Origin: Pseudomonas fragi | GTDB lineage: Bacteria; Pseudomonadota; Gammaproteobacteria; Pseudomonadales; Pseudomonadaceae | Assembly (NCBI RefSeq): GCF_900105835.1 | Contig: NZ_LT629783.1 | Coordinates: forward strand, 4,548,501 to 4,612,500 | Length of the DNA: 64,000 nt | Direction: 5' to 3' | In this document: positions 52,959-62,430 of the stretch, one piece after another | Layout of the letters: each line of letters starts with the position of its first letter | How positions within the stretch are numbered: position 1 is the first letter of the stretch | Notes under the pieces: generated by a model | The model's database searches: none | The model's input: the letters and a program-made list of their open reading frames with translations, nothing else | What the model was told of the DNA's origin: nothing | Position numbers and translations under genes: made by a program

Positions 52959-54490
52959 CAGGAATCAGCCTTCAGGAACGCTTTGAAACGTACCAGCTCG
53001 GTCAGGCGATAGCCGCGATAGCGACCCATTGCCAGCATAAAGCCGACCATGATCAGCAGGACTGCCGGGAAGGTGAATACGAAGTACACCAGCTCCGGCA
53101 CGCTCATCACCAGATACGCCAGGGTAGCGGCGAACAGGGTGCCGATCGCGACTTTCATGGCATGCCCGCCACCGCGCTCTTCCCAGGTGATCGACAGGCG
53201 CTCGATGGTCATGGTCAGGATCACCATCGGGAACAAGGCCACGGACAAACCGCGCTCCAGGCCCAGTTTATGGCTGAACAGGCTGATGGCCGCGATCAGG
53301 ATGACCACAAAGGTCAGCACCACAGACAGGCGCGGCAGCATCTGCAGCTTCAAGTGTTCAAGGTAGGAACGTAGCGTCAGCCCCAGTGCGGTAATCACCG
53401 TAAACAGGATGATGCCAAAGCCCAGCTGGGTCTCGCGGAACGCCAGGGCAATCAGAACCGGGGTGAATGTGCCCAGGGTCTGCAGGCCGATCAGGTTGCG
53501 CAGGATCAGGATCACCAGCACGCCGATCGGGATCATGACCATGATCATGAAGGTTTGCTGGGTCTGCAGTGGCAAGCCGTAAAGCGAGTATTCAAGGAAG
53601 TTGGCGTCAGTGTTTTCGTCAGTCAGCTTGGCCAGGCGAATGGCGTTCATTTCGCTGTTGTTCAGGCTGAAAGTAACGTTGGCTTTTTTACCGCCATCCA
53701 CCGTGACCATTGGCTCGTCGCCGATCCACCACAGCAGGCGGTCAGACGGCAGGCCCTGTTCGCCGGTTTCCGGGTTGAAGTACAGCCAGTCGTTGCCGTT
53801 GAAGCTGCGCAGCCACAGCTCCGGGGTTTGGGGTTGTTCGGCCACCAGGCGGATGGTGTGGACTTTTTCCATTGGCACGTGGGCAATCGACAGCAGCAGC
53901 TCGATGACTTGTGCCTTGTGCGCGGTCGACGGATCGCCGGCCAGCAGCAGCTTCACATTGTCATCGTTGGCGTTGCTGACGCGCTTGATGGTCTCGCTGA
54001 TAAAGGTCTCGACGTCGGCCGAGTGCTGGCGGATAGGCGCGAGCAAGGCTTCGGCAGCGATTTTTTCCGGGCCTTCGACGGCGATGCTGTCACGGAAAAC
54101 CGGGCCCTTGACCTTGGTTTTTTCACCCGAGTAGCGCTTGGTCAGCACCAGGCGGTAGTAGAGGGTTTGCTTGCCACTGACCCGGCGTGCCGACCAGGTG
54201 ACCTTGCGGTTGCCATCAACCCGGTTGACGCTCACCCCGTAGTTATTGGAGATAAAGCTCTCGTTCAAACTGACGTAGTCGCGGTTGAGCGGTGGCACGA
54301 ACATCTGGATCTTGACCGGATCCTTGGAGCTGGCGACGAATTCGACCTTGGCGTCGATATTCCACAAGTCGTCCGTGGCATCTTCGGTTACCGGAATGCC
54401 GAGAACGAAAATCTGGTAGGCAGTAATCGAAATGCCCAGCACCACCAGGATGGTGATCAGGATTTTCAGGTGAAGGGTAAGCGCGCGCAT
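52958..54490 (-). CDS. Inner-membrane protein with inactive-transglutaminase and 7TM regions
   Basis: A 510-residue protein. One membrane segment lies at about 8-30. A large extracytoplasmic region (about 31-315) has the inactive transglutaminase-like fold: residues YLxxW-like ELWLRSFNGNDWLYFNPETG occur, but the Cys of the catalytic triad is absent. Then six to seven membrane helices follow (about 320-500: MIMVMIPIGVLVILILRNLI, ATLAYLVMSVPELVYFVFTF). The architecture matches a family usually found beside the same ATP-grasp and retropepsin genes. It probably presents a substrate or anchors the system in the envelope. It starts 5 bases after the protease gene. Confidence 0.82.
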   Translation of the reverse strand: MRALTLHLKILITILVVLGISITAYQIFVLGIPVTEDATDDLWNIDAKVEFVASSKDPVKIQMFVPPLNRDYVSLNESFISNNYGVSVNRVDGNRKVTWSARRVSGKQTLYYRLVLTKRYSGEKTKVKGPVFRDSIAVEGPEKIAAEALLAPIRQHSADVETFISETIKRVSNANDDNVKLLLAGDPSTAHKAQVIELLLSIAHVPMEKVHTIRLVAEQPQTPELWLRSFNGNDWLYFNPETGEQGLPSDRLLWWIGDEPMVTVDGGKKANVTFSLNNSEMNAIRLAKLTDENTDANFLEYSLYGLPLQTQQTFMIMVMIPIGVLVILILRNLIGLQTLGTFTPVLIALAFRETQLGFGIILFTVITALGLTLRSYLEHLKLQMLPRLSVVLTFVVILIAAISLFSHKLGLERGLSVALFPMVILTMTIERLSITWEERGGGHAMKVAIGTLFAATLAYLVMSVPELVYFVFTFPAVLLIMVGFMLAMGRYRGYRLTELVRFKAFLKADS

Positions 54491-54495
54491 TTCAA

Positions 54496-55032
54496 TTACT
54501 CTGCGGTTTGAGCGTTGGCGACACAGGCAGGTTTGCCAGCAGCGTATTTAAGACTTGGGTCAACCAGCGCATCAAAGCGTTTCAGCGCTTCGGAGCCGAT
54601 CAACAGCGGGTATTGGAACGCACTTCTATCGGTCAAGTTCACTTCGATGGTGCGTAAAGCCTTGCCCATGCAGATTTCCAGGGAAATGACCGGGCGTGAG
54701 GTGTAGTTCTTGTCAGCCTGCGGGTCGTAGTCACCCGAGCGACGCTTGATCTTGCTGACACGGGCCAGCGGGCGTTCGATGGGGTGGGAGTGGGCATCAT
54801 CGATGGCCAGGTAAAAGCGCACCCAGCTCTCGCCATCACGCTTGAAACGCTTGATATCGCGGGCACTGAGCGAGGCGGTCTTGGCGCCGGTGTCGAGTTT
54901 GGCCGCTACCTGCAAGTCAATGCCTGCCAGTTCTGCGTATTCATTAAGGCCATACACGGTTTTTTCGCCAGCCAGGCTCAGGCCGGGTACGCATAGCAGG
55001 CAGGCGAGGATAGAGAGGGGGAAACATTTCAT
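54496..55032 (-). CDS. Retropepsin-like aspartic protease, exported
   Basis: A 178-residue protein with a signal peptide (MKCFPLSILACLLCVPGLSL, cut near Ala21). The retropepsin motif is LDTGAKTASL with the catalytic Asp at about 47; KNYTSRPVISLEICMG and YPLLIGSEALKRFDALV are further family blocks. It is annotated in many genomes as an ATP-dependent zinc protease (RimB-like), but no ATP or zinc site is visible. It is the first gene of the three-gene unit and is divergent from the prp regulator; the 280-base gap (55033-55312) holds the promoter for both. Confidence 0.86.
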   Translation of the reverse strand: MKCFPLSILACLLCVPGLSLAGEKTVYGLNEYAELAGIDLQVAAKLDTGAKTASLSARDIKRFKRDGESWVRFYLAIDDAHSHPIERPLARVSKIKRRSGDYDPQADKNYTSRPVISLEICMGKALRTIEVNLTDRSAFQYPLLIGSEALKRFDALVDPSLKYAAGKPACVANAQTAE

Positions 55033-55227
55033 AAATCGAAGCACGTCTCTTGCAATCTTCAGATCAAGGCGACTGGCAGGAGCGCAAGTTTCCTCGTGCG
55101 GCTGCCCTATGGATGAGGGCAGGGCGGATGCGGTCGGCATTCTAACATGATGGTTTTATGGCGCCAGCGCCGAGGCGCTCCACCTGGGCCAGCAAGGCTG
55201 TCGATACAACCAAGGTCGTATTAGACG

Positions 55228-55239
55228 ATTGTCGACAAT
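55228..55239. promoter_or_regulatory. Candidate GntR operator, copy 1
   Basis: ATTGTCGACAAT is a perfect 12-bp palindrome of the TTGT-N2-ACAA type bound by FadR-like GntR regulators. It is 74 bases before the regulator's start codon. Confidence 0.7.
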
Positions 55240-55302
55240 ATCTATTTATTCTTTGACTCTGCACCTGTAAATAGCTAGTTTTGGCGCTATTGATTTTCAA
55301 GG

Positions 55303-55312
55303 TGTCGACAAT
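55303..55312. promoter_or_regulatory. Candidate GntR operator, copy 2
   Basis: TGTCGACAAT, a 10-base copy of the first site, abuts the ATG at 55313 and overlaps the ribosome-binding region. Confidence 0.6.
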
Positions 55313-56035
55313 ATGCTGCAAGCACTGGAACCCGCCACTATCCCCCAGGATGACTCGGAAACCCTTTCCGAGAACGTCTTCCGGCGTATTCAGGCGGCCA
55401 TTGTCAAAGGCGAAATCGCCCCGGGCAGCAAGATCTCCGAGCCCGAACTGGCGCGCACTTACGGCATCAGCCGCGGGCCGCTGCGTGAAGCCATTCACCG
55501 TCTTGAAGGCCAGCGTTTGCTGGTGCGCGTGCCTCATGTGGGCGCGCGGGTCGTGTCGTTGAGCCATGCCGAGCTGATTGAACTCTACGAAATTCGCGAG
55601 TCCCTGGAAGGCATGGCCTGTCGCCTGGCCGCCGAGCGCATGAGTGATGAAGACATTGCCGAGTTGCGCCGGGTGCTCGAAACCCATGAGCGCGACGAGG
55701 CGTTTCAGGCGGGCGTTGGCTACTACCAGCAGGAAGGCGACTTCGATTTTCATTACAAGATTATTCAGGGCAGCGGTAACCGCACCCTGACGCAGATGCT
55801 CTGTGGCGAGCTGTACCAGTTGGTGCGCATGTACCGCATCCAGTTCTCTGCCACGCCCAATCGCCCGCACCAGGCGTTTGCCGAGCATCACCGCATTCTC
55901 GATGCCATTGCCGACCGCGACGGCGAACTGGCCGAGTTGTTGATGCGCCGACATATCGGCGCTTCGAAACGCAATATTGCGCGTCATTACCAAGACAGCG
56001 CCCAGCAGACAGCCACTCCACGAGGTGAGTCATGA
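55313..56035 (+). CDS. GntR-family (FCD) regulator of the methylcitrate operon
   Basis: A 240-residue FadR-type regulator. The winged helix spans about 17-85 ([42 protein letters not shown]), and the FCD effector domain spans about 95-220 with [14 protein letters not shown] and [25 protein letters not shown], whose His and Asp residues would bind a metal ion and the effector. It overlaps prpB by 4 bases (ATGA). Two TTGTCGACAA-like sites lie before it, so it probably controls itself and the prp genes; 2-methylcitrate or propionyl-CoA are plausible effectors. Confidence 0.92.
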   Translation: MLQALEPATIPQDDSETLSENVFRRIQAAIVKGEIAPGSKISEPELARTYGISRGPLREAIHRLEGQRLLVRVPHVGARVVSLSHAELIELYEIRESLEGMACRLAAERMSDEDIAELRRVLETHERDEAFQAGVGYYQQEGDFDFHYKIIQGSGNRTLTQMLCGELYQLVRMYRIQFSATPNRPHQAFAEHHRILDAIADRDGELAELLMRRHIGASKRNIARHYQDSAQQTATPRGES

Positions 56036-56919
56036 GCAATAAGAACAGTCCAGGCCAGCGTTTCCGTGATGCAGTTGCAAGCGAGCACCCTTTGCAAGTG
56101 GTGGGCGCGATCAACGCCAACCACGCGCTGCTGGCCCAGCGTGCCGGTTTCAAGGCCATCTACCTGTCGGGTGGCGGTGTTGCAGCCGGGTCGCTGGGCG
56201 TGCCGGATCTGGGTATTACCGGTCTGGACGATGTACTGACTGATGTACGACGCATTACCGATGTATGTGATCTGCCGCTGCTGGTGGACGTGGACACTGG
56301 CTTCGGCTCCTCGTTTTTCAACGTGTCGCGCACCGTCAAGTCGATGATCAAGTTCGGCGCTGCAGCGATTCACATTGAGGATCAGGTCGGCGCCAAGCGT
56401 TGCGGCCATCGCCCGAACAAGGAAATCGTTTCGCTGCAGGAAATGGTCGACCGCATCAAGGCCGCCGTCGATGCGCGTACCGATGACAGTTTCGTGATCA
56501 TGGCGCGTACCGATGCGTTGGCGGTAGAAGGTCTGGAGTCGGCCCTGGAGCGTGCAGCGGCTTGCGTTGAAGCCGGCGCGGACATGGTCTTCCCGGAAGC
56601 CATTACTGAGCTTGAGATGTACAAACTGTTCGCCAACCGGGTGAAAGCGCCGATCCTGGCCAACATCACCGAGTTTGGTGCCACGCCGCTGTATACCACC
56701 GAGCAACTGGCCGGTGCTGACGTATCGCTGGTGCTGTACCCGCTGTCGGCGTTCCGCGCAATGAACAAGGCGGCTGAAAACGTGTACACCGCCATCCGCC
56801 GCGACGGTACCCAGCAAAACGTGATCGACACCATGCAAACCCGCATGGAGCTTTACGATGCCATCAACTACCACGAGTTCGAGCAGAAACTCGATGCGTT
56901 GTTTGCCGCGAAGAAGTAA
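56032..56919 (+). CDS. prpB: 2-methylisocitrate lyase
   Basis: Splits 2-methylisocitrate to pyruvate and succinate, the last step of the methylcitrate cycle. The 295-residue protein has the catalytic KRCGH at 122-126, the metal-binding [11 protein letters not shown] (about 84-94) and [10 protein letters not shown]. It is typical in length for the isocitrate lyase/PEP mutase superfamily. It overlaps the regulator gene by 4 bases and is followed by a REP pair before prpC. Confidence 0.96.
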   Translation: MSNKNSPGQRFRDAVASEHPLQVVGAINANHALLAQRAGFKAIYLSGGGVAAGSLGVPDLGITGLDDVLTDVRRITDVCDLPLLVDVDTGFGSSFFNVSRTVKSMIKFGAAAIHIEDQVGAKRCGHRPNKEIVSLQEMVDRIKAAVDARTDDSFVIMARTDALAVEGLESALERAAACVEAGADMVFPEAITELEMYKLFANRVKAPILANITEFGATPLYTTEQLAGADVSLVLYPLSAFRAMNKAAENVYTAIRRDGTQQNVIDTMQTRMELYDAINYHEFEQKLDALFAAKK

Positions 56920-56935
56920 CAGAACACTGTGAATC

Positions 56936-57021
56936 TGTGGGAGCGGGCTTGCCCGCGATAGGGTCACCACAGTGATTCAGGCAAACCGTGTTGCCTGAAT
57001 CGCGAGCAAGCCCGCTCCCAC
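56936..57021. repeat. REP pair between prpB and prpC
   Basis: TGTGGGAGCGGGCTTGCCCG and its inverted copy lie within the 161-base gap inside the prp operon. Confidence 0.88.
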
Positions 57022-57080
57022 CTGTACATTGAATCAAGTAGTTGCCGAATCCCTAACAAATTCAAGATTGGAGAAGCGCA

Positions 57081-58208
57081 ATGGCCGAAGCAAAAGTATT
57101 GAGTGGTGCCGGTTTACGCGGCCAGGTGGCCGGGCAAACGGCCCTGTCCACCGTAGGCCAGGAAGGCGCGGGCCTCACTTATCGTGGTTATGACGTACGT
57201 GAACTGGCGGCCGAAGCCCGCTTCGAAGAAGTGGCTTACCTGCTGCTGTATGGCGAACTGCCGACTAAAACCGAGCTGGCTGCCTACACGGCCAAGCTGC
57301 AAAAGCTGCGCGATCTGCCCCAGGCATTGAAAGAAGTGCTGGAGCGCATTCCCGCCGACGCCCACCCGATGGACGTGATGCGCACCGGTTGCTCGTTCCT
57401 GGGTAACCTTGAGCCGGAGAAAGACTTCTCAGAGCAACAGGACAAGACCGACCGCCTGCTGGCCGCTTTCCCGGCGATCATGTGTTACTGGTATCGCTTC
57501 AGCCATGACGGCAAGCGCATCAATTGCGTAACCGACGAAGAGTCGATCGGCGGCCACTTCCTGCACTTGCTGCACGACAAAAAACCGAGCGAGTTGCACG
57601 TCAAGGTGATGAACGTGTCGCTGATCCTCTATGCCGAGCACGAGTTCAACGCTTCGACCTTTACTGCCCGTGTTTGTGCCTCGACCTTGTCCGATCTGTA
57701 TTCGTGCATTACCGCGGCCATCGGCTCGCTGCGCGGTCCGCTGCATGGCGGCGCCAACGAAGCGGCGATGGAAATGATCGAACGCTTCGGCTCGGCAGAA
57801 GAAGCAGTGCAGGGCACCCTCGGCATGCTGGCGCGCAAGGACAAGATCATGGGCTTTGGCCACGCGATCTACAAAGACAGCGACCCGCGTAACGAGGTGA
57901 TCAAGGGCTGGTCGAAAAAACTTGCCGACGAAGTGGGCGACACCGTGCTGTTTCCGGTTTCCGAAGCCATCGACAAGACCATGTGGGAACAAAAGAAGCT
58001 GTTCCCCAACGCCGATTTCTACCATGCCTCGGCGTATCACTTCATGGGCATCCCGACCAAGCTGTTCACCCCGATCTTTGTCTGCTCGCGCCTGACCGGC
58101 TGGGCTGCACACGTGTTCGAGCAGCGCGCCAACAACCGCATCATCCGTCCGAGCGCCGAGTACATCGGCGTAGAACAGCGCAAGTTCGTGCCAATCGAAC
58201 GTCGCTGA
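57081..58208 (+). CDS. prpC: 2-methylcitrate synthase
   Basis: Condenses propionyl-CoA and oxaloacetate. The 375-residue protein has citrate synthase features: TYRGYDVRELAAEARFEEVAYLLLYGELP, the LHGGANEAAMEMI loop with the catalytic His, GFGHAIYKDSDPRN, and ARVF-like HVFEQRANNRIIRPSAEYIG at the end. The short length and its place in the operon fit PrpC rather than GltA. An AAGATTGGAG site lies upstream of the ATG at 57081. Confidence 0.96.
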   Translation: MAEAKVLSGAGLRGQVAGQTALSTVGQEGAGLTYRGYDVRELAAEARFEEVAYLLLYGELPTKTELAAYTAKLQKLRDLPQALKEVLERIPADAHPMDVMRTGCSFLGNLEPEKDFSEQQDKTDRLLAAFPAIMCYWYRFSHDGKRINCVTDEESIGGHFLHLLHDKKPSELHVKVMNVSLILYAEHEFNASTFTARVCASTLSDLYSCITAAIGSLRGPLHGGANEAAMEMIERFGSAEEAVQGTLGMLARKDKIMGFGHAIYKDSDPRNEVIKGWSKKLADEVGDTVLFPVSEAIDKTMWEQKKLFPNADFYHASAYHFMGIPTKLFTPIFVCSRLTGWAAHVFEQRANNRIIRPSAEYIGVEQRKFVPIERR

Positions 58209-58235
58209 GTGAGCAGGCCCAGAGCCGATTAAAAG

Positions 58236-58321
58236 GTGGGAGCGGGCTGGCCCGCGATGGCATCAACGCGGTCTGCCAGAACGACCGCAGCGCTTGCATC
58301 GCGAGCAAGCCCGCTCCCACA
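58236..58321. repeat. REP pair between prpC and acnD
   Basis: GTGGGAGCGGGCTGGCCCGC and the inverted GCGAGCAAGCCCGCTCCCAC, 28 bases after the prpC stop. Confidence 0.85.
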
Positions 58322-58375
58322 TGAGTTCCTGGCCTGTTTGCCCTTTTGTACCTACCGTGATCGAGTCCTGCGCCA

Positions 58376-60967
58376 ATGAATACTGAATTTCGCAAAACAC
58401 TACCGGGCACCCGGCTGGATTATTTCGACACCCGTGCGGCGGTCGATGCGATCAAGCCCGGTGCGTATGGCACGCTGCCTTATACCTCCCGCGTACTGGC
58501 CGAAAACCTGGTCCGGCGCTGTGATCCGGCCACCCTGAAGGCATCGCTGAGCCAGTTGATCGAGCGCAAGCGCGATCTCGACTTTCCATGGTTCCCGGCG
58601 CGCGTGGTGTGCCACGATATTCTCGGCCAGACCGCACTGGTCGACCTCGCCGGCCTGCGTGACGCCATCGCCCAGCAAGGCGGAGACCCGGCCCAGGTCA
58701 ACCCGGTGGTGCCGACCCAACTGATCGTCGACCACTCGCTGGCGGTGGAATGCGGCGGTTACGACCCCGAGGCGTTTGAAAAGAACCGCGCCATCGAAGA
58801 CCGTCGTAACGAAGACCGCTTCCACTTTATCGAGTGGACCAAAAAAGCCTTCAAGAACGTCGATGTAATCCCGCCAGGCAACGGCATCATGCACCAGATC
58901 AACCTGGAGAAAATGTCCCCGGTGATCCAGGTGCGCGACGGCGTGGCCTTTCCCGATACCTGCGTGGGCACTGACAGCCATACCCCTCACGTCGATTCCC
59001 TGGGGGTGATCGCCATTGGCGTCGGCGGCCTTGAAGCCGAAAGCGTCATGCTGGGCCGGGCCTCGTGGATGCGCCTGCCGGAAATCGTCGGCGTCGAGCT
59101 GACCGGCAAGCTGCAACCGGGCATCACCGCCACCGATATGGTGCTGGCGCTCACCGAATTCTTGCGCAAGCAGAAAGTGGTCGGTGCCTGGCTGGAGTTC
59201 TTCGGCGAAGGCGCTGCGGCGCTGACCCTGGGCGACCGTGCCACCATCTCCAACATGGCCCCGGAATACGGTGCCACGGCTGCGATGTTCTATATCGACC
59301 AGCAAACCATCGACTACCTCAAGCTTACCGGTCGTGAAGACCAGCAAGTACAACTGGTGGAGAACTACGCCAGGGTCAGTGGCCTGTGGGCCGACAGCCT
59401 CAAGGGCGCACAATACGAGCGCAGCCTGAGCTTTGACCTGTCATCGGTAGTGCGCAACATGGCCGGGCCGAGCAACCCGCATGCGCGCGTGGCCACCACT
59501 GATCTGGCGGCCAAGGGCATCGCCGGTCAATGGGACGAAGTGCCGGGGCAAATGCCCGACGGCGCGGTCATCATCGCCGCCATCACCAGTTGCACCAATA
59601 CCAGTAACCCGCGCAACGTGATCGCCGCGGGCTTGATGGCGCGCAATGCCAACAAGCTGGGCCTGAGCCGCAAACCGTGGGTCAAAACCTCGCTGGCGCC
59701 GGGCTCCAAAACCGTGGCCCTGTATCTTGACGAAGCCGGCTTGACCCATGAACTGGAGAAGCTGGGCTTTGGCGTCGTGGCCTTTGCCTGCACCACCTGC
59801 AACGGCATGTCTGGCGCGCTGGACCCGGCGATCCAGCAAGAAATCATCGACCGCGACCTGTACGCCACGGCCGTATTGTCGGGTAACCGCAACTTTGACG
59901 GACGAATTCATCCTTACGCCAAGCAGGCATTTCTCGCCTCGCCGCCGCTGGTGGTGGCCTACGCGATTGCCGGCACCATCCGCTTCGATATTGAGAAAGA
60001 TGTATTGGGCCTGGACGCCAACGGCAAGGAAATCCGCCTGAAAGACATCTGGCCGAGCGATGAAGAAATCGACGCCGTGGTCAAGGCTGCGGTCAAGCCC
60101 GAGCAGTTTCGCCAGGTCTACATCCCGATGTTCGCCATCCATGAAGACACCGGCCCGAAAGTCGAGCCGCTGTATGACTGGCGCCCGCAAAGTACCTACA
60201 TCCGCCGTCCGCCGTATTGGGAAGGGGCACTGGCCGGGGCTCGTCCACTCAAGGGCATGCGCCCGTTGGCAGTGCTGCCGGACAACATCACCACGGACCA
60301 CTTGTCACCATCCAACGCCATCATGCTCGACAGCGCCGCAGGCGAGTATCTGGCGAAAATGGGCTTGCCGGAAGTCGACTTCAACTCTTATGCCACTCAC
60401 CGTGGTGACCACCTGACGGCCCAGCGCGCGACATTCGCCAACCCGAAGCTGTTCAACGAAATGGTGATCGAGGACGGCAAGGTCAAACAGGGTTCCCTGA
60501 CTCGCCTTGAGCCCGAGGGCAAGGTGATGCGCATGTGGGAAGCCATCGAAACCTACATGGAGCGCAAGCAGCCGCTGATCATCATCGCCGGTGCAGACTA
60601 TGGTCAGGGCTCGTCCCGGGACTGGGCGGCCAAGGGCGTGCGCCTGGCAGGTGTCGAGGCCATCGCGGCCGAAGGCTTTGAGCGTATTCACCGCACCAAC
60701 CTGGTCGGCATGGGCGTATTGCCGCTGGAATTCTTGCCGGGTACCAACCGCAAGACCCTGCAGATCGACGGCAGTGAAACCTACGACGTGATCGGCGAAC
60801 GCACCCCGCGTGCCACGCTGACCCTGGTGATCACCCGCAAAAATGGCGAGCGTGTTGAAGTGCCGGTGACCTGCCGCCTGGACACCGCCGAAGAAGTCTC
60901 GATCTACGAAGCGGGCGGCGTGTTGCAGCGTTTTGCCCAGGACTTCCTGGAATCGGCGACCGCCTAA
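58376..60967 (+). CDS. acnD: 2-methylcitrate dehydratase, Fe/S-dependent (AcnD)
   Basis: An aconitase-like enzyme that dehydrates 2-methylcitrate to trans-2-methylaconitate, which PrpF then isomerises. The 863-residue protein has the aconitase signatures NPVVPTQLIVDHSLAVE, CVGTDSHTPHVDSLGVIAIG, the iron-sulfur Cys ligands in TSCTNTSNPRN and CTTCNGMSG, and the C-terminal swivel domain with ADYGQGSSRDWAAKGVRLAGV. AcnD together with PrpF replaces the need for PrpD, yet prpD is also present here. Confidence 0.95.
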   Translation: MNTEFRKTLPGTRLDYFDTRAAVDAIKPGAYGTLPYTSRVLAENLVRRCDPATLKASLSQLIERKRDLDFPWFPARVVCHDILGQTALVDLAGLRDAIAQQGGDPAQVNPVVPTQLIVDHSLAVECGGYDPEAFEKNRAIEDRRNEDRFHFIEWTKKAFKNVDVIPPGNGIMHQINLEKMSPVIQVRDGVAFPDTCVGTDSHTPHVDSLGVIAIGVGGLEAESVMLGRASWMRLPEIVGVELTGKLQPGITATDMVLALTEFLRKQKVVGAWLEFFGEGAAALTLGDRATISNMAPEYGATAAMFYIDQQTIDYLKLTGREDQQVQLVENYARVSGLWADSLKGAQYERSLSFDLSSVVRNMAGPSNPHARVATTDLAAKGIAGQWDEVPGQMPDGAVIIAAITSCTNTSNPRNVIAAGLMARNANKLGLSRKPWVKTSLAPGSKTVALYLDEAGLTHELEKLGFGVVAFACTTCNGMSGALDPAIQQEIIDRDLYATAVLSGNRNFDGRIHPYAKQAFLASPPLVVAYAIAGTIRFDIEKDVLGLDANGKEIRLKDIWPSDEEIDAVVKAAVKPEQFRQVYIPMFAIHEDTGPKVEPLYDWRPQSTYIRRPPYWEGALAGARPLKGMRPLAVLPDNITTDHLSPSNAIMLDSAAGEYLAKMGLPEVDFNSYATHRGDHLTAQRATFANPKLFNEMVIEDGKVKQGSLTRLEPEGKVMRMWEAIETYMERKQPLIIIAGADYGQGSSRDWAAKGVRLAGVEAIAAEGFERIHRTNLVGMGVLPLEFLPGTNRKTLQIDGSETYDVIGERTPRATLTLVITRKNGERVEVPVTCRLDTAEEVSIYEAGGVLQRFAQDFLESATA

Positions 60968-60974
60968 CCCCAGC

Positions 60975-60999
60975 GCCGGGGCCAAGTGCCCCGGCTTTT
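60975..60999 (+). terminator. Hairpin between acnD and prpF, attenuator-like
   Basis: GCCGGGGC and GCCCCGGC form a strong stem around CCAAGT-type loop, followed by TTTTA. It lies 8 bases after acnD and 16 before prpF. It may reduce read-through to prpF and prpD. Confidence 0.65.
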
Positions 61000-61014
61000 A
61001 CAGGACTTAGTGTG

Positions 61015-62205
61015 ATGGCTTACCCAGCGCAAATCAGAATTCCCGCAACTTACATGCGTGGCGGCACCAGCAAAGGGGTGTTTTTCAGCCTGCTGGACTT
61101 GCCCGCCGTGGCCCAGGTACCGGGCGCAGCCCGTGATGCCCTGTTGCTGCGTGTGATCGGCAGCCCCGATCCCTACGAAAAACAGATCGACGGCATGGGC
61201 GCGGCCACCTCCAGCACCAGCAAAACCGTGATCGTCAGCAAAAGCCTGCGCGCGGATCATGATGTCGATTACCTGTTCGGTCAGGTCGCTATCGACAAGC
61301 CATTTGTCGACTGGAGCGGCAACTGCGGCAACCTGTCGGCGGCCGTGGGCTCGTTCGCGATCAGCAGCGGTTTGCTGGATGCCGGGCGCATTCCGCAAAA
61401 CGGCACGGCGGTGGTGCGTATCTGGCAGGCCAATATTGGCAAGACCATCATTGCCCATGTGCCGATCACCGAGGGTGCGGTGCAGGAAACCGGTGATTTC
61501 GAGCTCGATGGCGTGACCTTCCCGGCGGCCGAAGTGCAACTGGAGTTTCTCGACCCTGCAGCGGATGAAGAGGGCGCAGGCGGTTCGATGTTCCCCACCG
61601 GCAACTTGGTCGATGACCTTGAGGTGCCGGGCGTCGGTACCTTGAACGTGACCCTGATCAATGCCGGGATCCCGACGATTTTCGTCAATGCCCGGGACAT
61701 CGGTTATAGCGGTGCAGAGCTGCAAAACGACATTAATAGCGACCCGAAAGCCCTGGCCATGTTTGAAACCATCCGCGCCCACGGTGCGCTGCGCATGGGG
61801 CTGATCGACAAGCTGGAAGACGCGGCCAGGCGCCAGCACACACCCAAGGTGGCCTTTGTTGCGCCGCCAGCGGCGTATGTGTCGTCCAGTGGCAAACCGG
61901 TCAGTGCCCAGAGCGTGGATTTGCTGGTGCGGGCCTTGTCGATGGGCAAGTTGCACCACGCCATGATGGGCACTGCAGCGGTGGCCATCGGTACCGCTGC
62001 AGCGATCCCGGGCACGCTGGTCAACCTGGCGGCCGGTGGTGAACAGCGCGATGCAGTGCGCTTCGGCCATCCCTCGGGCACCTTGCGCGTGGGGGCCGAG
62101 GCCCGTCAGGTGGACGGCCAGTGGACCGTGACCAAAGCCATCATGAGCCGCAGTGCGCGGGTGCTGATGGAAGGCTGGGTGCGGGTGCCGGGGGACTCCT
62201 TTTGA
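61015..62205 (+). CDS. prpF: 2-methylaconitate cis-trans isomerase
   Basis: Converts the trans-2-methylaconitate made by AcnD to the cis form that aconitase can hydrate. The 396-residue protein starts MAYPAQIRIPATYMRGGTSKGVFF, with further family blocks GMGAATSSTSKTVIVS, DWSGNCGNLSAAVGSFA and GIPTIFVNARDIGYSG. These loops carry the cis-trans isomerase active-site residues. A GTG one codon earlier (61012) is an alternative start with a slightly better spaced AGGA site. It is separated from acnD by an attenuator-like hairpin. Confidence 0.95.
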   Translation: MAYPAQIRIPATYMRGGTSKGVFFSLLDLPAVAQVPGAARDALLLRVIGSPDPYEKQIDGMGAATSSTSKTVIVSKSLRADHDVDYLFGQVAIDKPFVDWSGNCGNLSAAVGSFAISSGLLDAGRIPQNGTAVVRIWQANIGKTIIAHVPITEGAVQETGDFELDGVTFPAAEVQLEFLDPAADEEGAGGSMFPTGNLVDDLEVPGVGTLNVTLINAGIPTIFVNARDIGYSGAELQNDINSDPKALAMFETIRAHGALRMGLIDKLEDAARRQHTPKVAFVAPPAAYVSSSGKPVSAQSVDLLVRALSMGKLHHAMMGTAAVAIGTAAAIPGTLVNLAAGGEQRDAVRFGHPSGTLRVGAEARQVDGQWTVTKAIMSRSARVLMEGWVRVPGDSF

Positions 62206-62222
62206 TCGGGTGAACCCTTTTG

Positions 62223-62330
62223 CCCTCACCTCAACCCTCTCCCGGAGGGAGAGGGGGCTGTTCTGCGGTGTGACGCAAAACTGTTTTTGCCTTTAGTCCC
62301 CTCTCCCTCCGGGAGAGGCGTGGTGAGGGG
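62223..62330. repeat. Inverted repeat of the CCCTCACCTCAACCCTC family
   Basis: CCCTCACCTCAACCCTCTCC and GGGAGAGGCGTGGTGAGGGG, with internal CCGGAGGGAGAGG pairing, form a double hairpin. It lies between prpF and prpD. The member at 15932-16007 has a closely similar sequence. Confidence 0.78.
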
Positions 62331-62430
62331 CTTTTGATTTTGATCCATCAAGCGGGCATTTCAGACCCGCAAAGTCACGATGAACCTGAGGATGGAACAC
62401 GACCCTTACCCATACTTTGGAGACTGCCCC

